Source: Acanthaster planci (lineage: Eukaryota; Echinodermata; Asteroidea; Valvatida; Acanthasteridae). Taken from it: a stretch of DNA of 64,000 nt. Below are positions 63,561-64,000 of the stretch, one piece after another (the stretch's first letter is position 1; the number at the start of each line of letters is the position of its first letter). A program made the position numbers and the translations under genes. Location of the stretch: positions 2,834,562-2,898,561 of the forward strand of contig NW_019091359.1 in NCBI RefSeq assembly GCF_001949145.1. Direction: 5' to 3'. The notes under the pieces were generated by a model. It did not search any database. It saw only the letters and a list, made by a program, of their open reading frames with translations, and had not been told where the DNA came from.

Positions 63561-63785
63561 AAGATAAAGCTAGGAATTCCCTTACAAATTGAAGCAGTAC
63601 ATAAAAGAAAAACCCTGTCAAGTGTTCCAGTCATAGGAGGATAATATCAATTATCAATTGATTCAAACTTGAATCCACTAGCCCAACTCTCCCCCCCATC
63701 AACAGTATCCCTCCACTTCTGTATTTATAGTTGTAACAATTTTGCTGACACAATTATTCCCCACTCAAACGATCTGGCCATTCAG

Positions 63786-63950
63786 ATGACGAGATCTGTG
63801 GTGTAAGCGTCAGTATACGAAACCTCGATGTCGACATCATACAAGTGTGGAACAGGAAGGCAGGACTTAATGACATGGAAATCAACAAAGTGATTGACAT
63901 GGTCAAAGAAATCTTGCAGGGCATTGAGATTAAAACTCACTTCTATAAAT
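63786..63950 (+). CDS. EIF4E3: eIF4E3 coding exon 6 (last exon in window)
   Basis: Encodes residues 151-205 plus one base: DDEICGVSVSIR, then the VDIIQVWNRKAG strand in which W172 matches eIF4E W166, a helix with KVIDMVKEIL, and IKTHFYK near the end of the fold (human: ITFKAVFYK). The acceptor is GGCCATTCAG| and the donor is the strong AAAT|GTAAGT at 63951, so a short terminal coding exon lies beyond the window. Confidence 0.94.
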
Positions 63951-64000
63951 GTAAGTATGAGACAAGTGGGCAAAATTACAGAAGAAATTAAACTTTCCCC

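Larger units (their letters stand above)
56354..63950 (+). other. EIF4E3: eIF4E3 gene span (six coding exons, last exon outside window)
   Basis: Six exons at 56354-56508, 57399-57471, 58837-58931, 61821-61881, 62431-62497 and 63786-63950 join in one frame through GT-AG introns of 890, 1365, 2889, 549 and 1288 bp. They give 205 codons plus one base. Human eIF4E3 has 224 residues, so only about 15 C-terminal residues should be missing, in an exon to the right of 64000. Class III eIF4E binds the m7G cap and competes with eIF4E1 in the cytoplasm. Cap-binding tryptophans equivalent to eIF4E W102 and W166 are present (W108, W172), as is the acidic residue after W102 (E109). The W56 position is valine (V62), where human eIF4E3 has cysteine. 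The eIF4G-facing tryptophan (W73 equivalent) is W79. The introns carry transposon-derived repeats. Confidence 0.95.

Overview
The window looks like nuclear DNA from an invertebrate animal. It is AT-leaning and gene-poor, with introns, dispersed palindromic transposons and no bacterial-type operons. Gene content (an SREB-type receptor, SMIM30 and eIF4E3) and repeat style suggest an invertebrate deuterostome, such as a hemichordate, echinoderm or amphioxus. The species cannot be fixed from the sequence alone.

Only three genes can be supported, all in the right-hand 40%. (1) An intronless GPCR coding exon on the minus strand (39969-41249) has the signature third loop of the SREB family (vertebrate GPR27/GPR85/GPR173). 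(2) A 57-codon minus-strand ORF (55163-55336) encodes a signal-peptide plus single-span protein matching SMIM30. (3) Six coding exons on the plus strand (56354-63950) encode eIF4E3, the class III cap-binding protein; all splice junctions and phases agree, and only the short last exon lies beyond the window. In human, as I recall, GPR85 neighbours SMIM30 on 7q31 and GPR27 neighbours EIF4E3 on 3p13. The single SREB-SMIM30-eIF4E3 cluster here would then be the unsplit arrangement from before the vertebrate genome duplications. This is the most interesting reading of the window.

The left 36 kb has no gene I can recognise. It holds short ORFs without family resemblance and many non-autonomous mobile elements: a composite long-terminal-inverted-repeat element (about 5150-6785) with a 256-bp near-perfect palindrome inside it; two copies of a palindromic MITE family (34871-35016, 43537-43711); another palindrome (29500-29614); a roughly 190-bp dispersed repeat in five copies; a minute TTAA-flanked hairpin (12734-12794); and a hAT-like MITE inside a pair of direct repeats (24621-24984). 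A CRE-rich, locally GC-rich patch at 22840-23300 is the best promoter-like segment of the left half.

The genes are not an operon. SREB is a brain-type orphan receptor in vertebrates, SMIM30 a small membrane protein and eIF4E3 a translation factor. SMIM30 (minus) and eIF4E3 (plus) diverge from a gap of about 1 kb that could hold both promoters.
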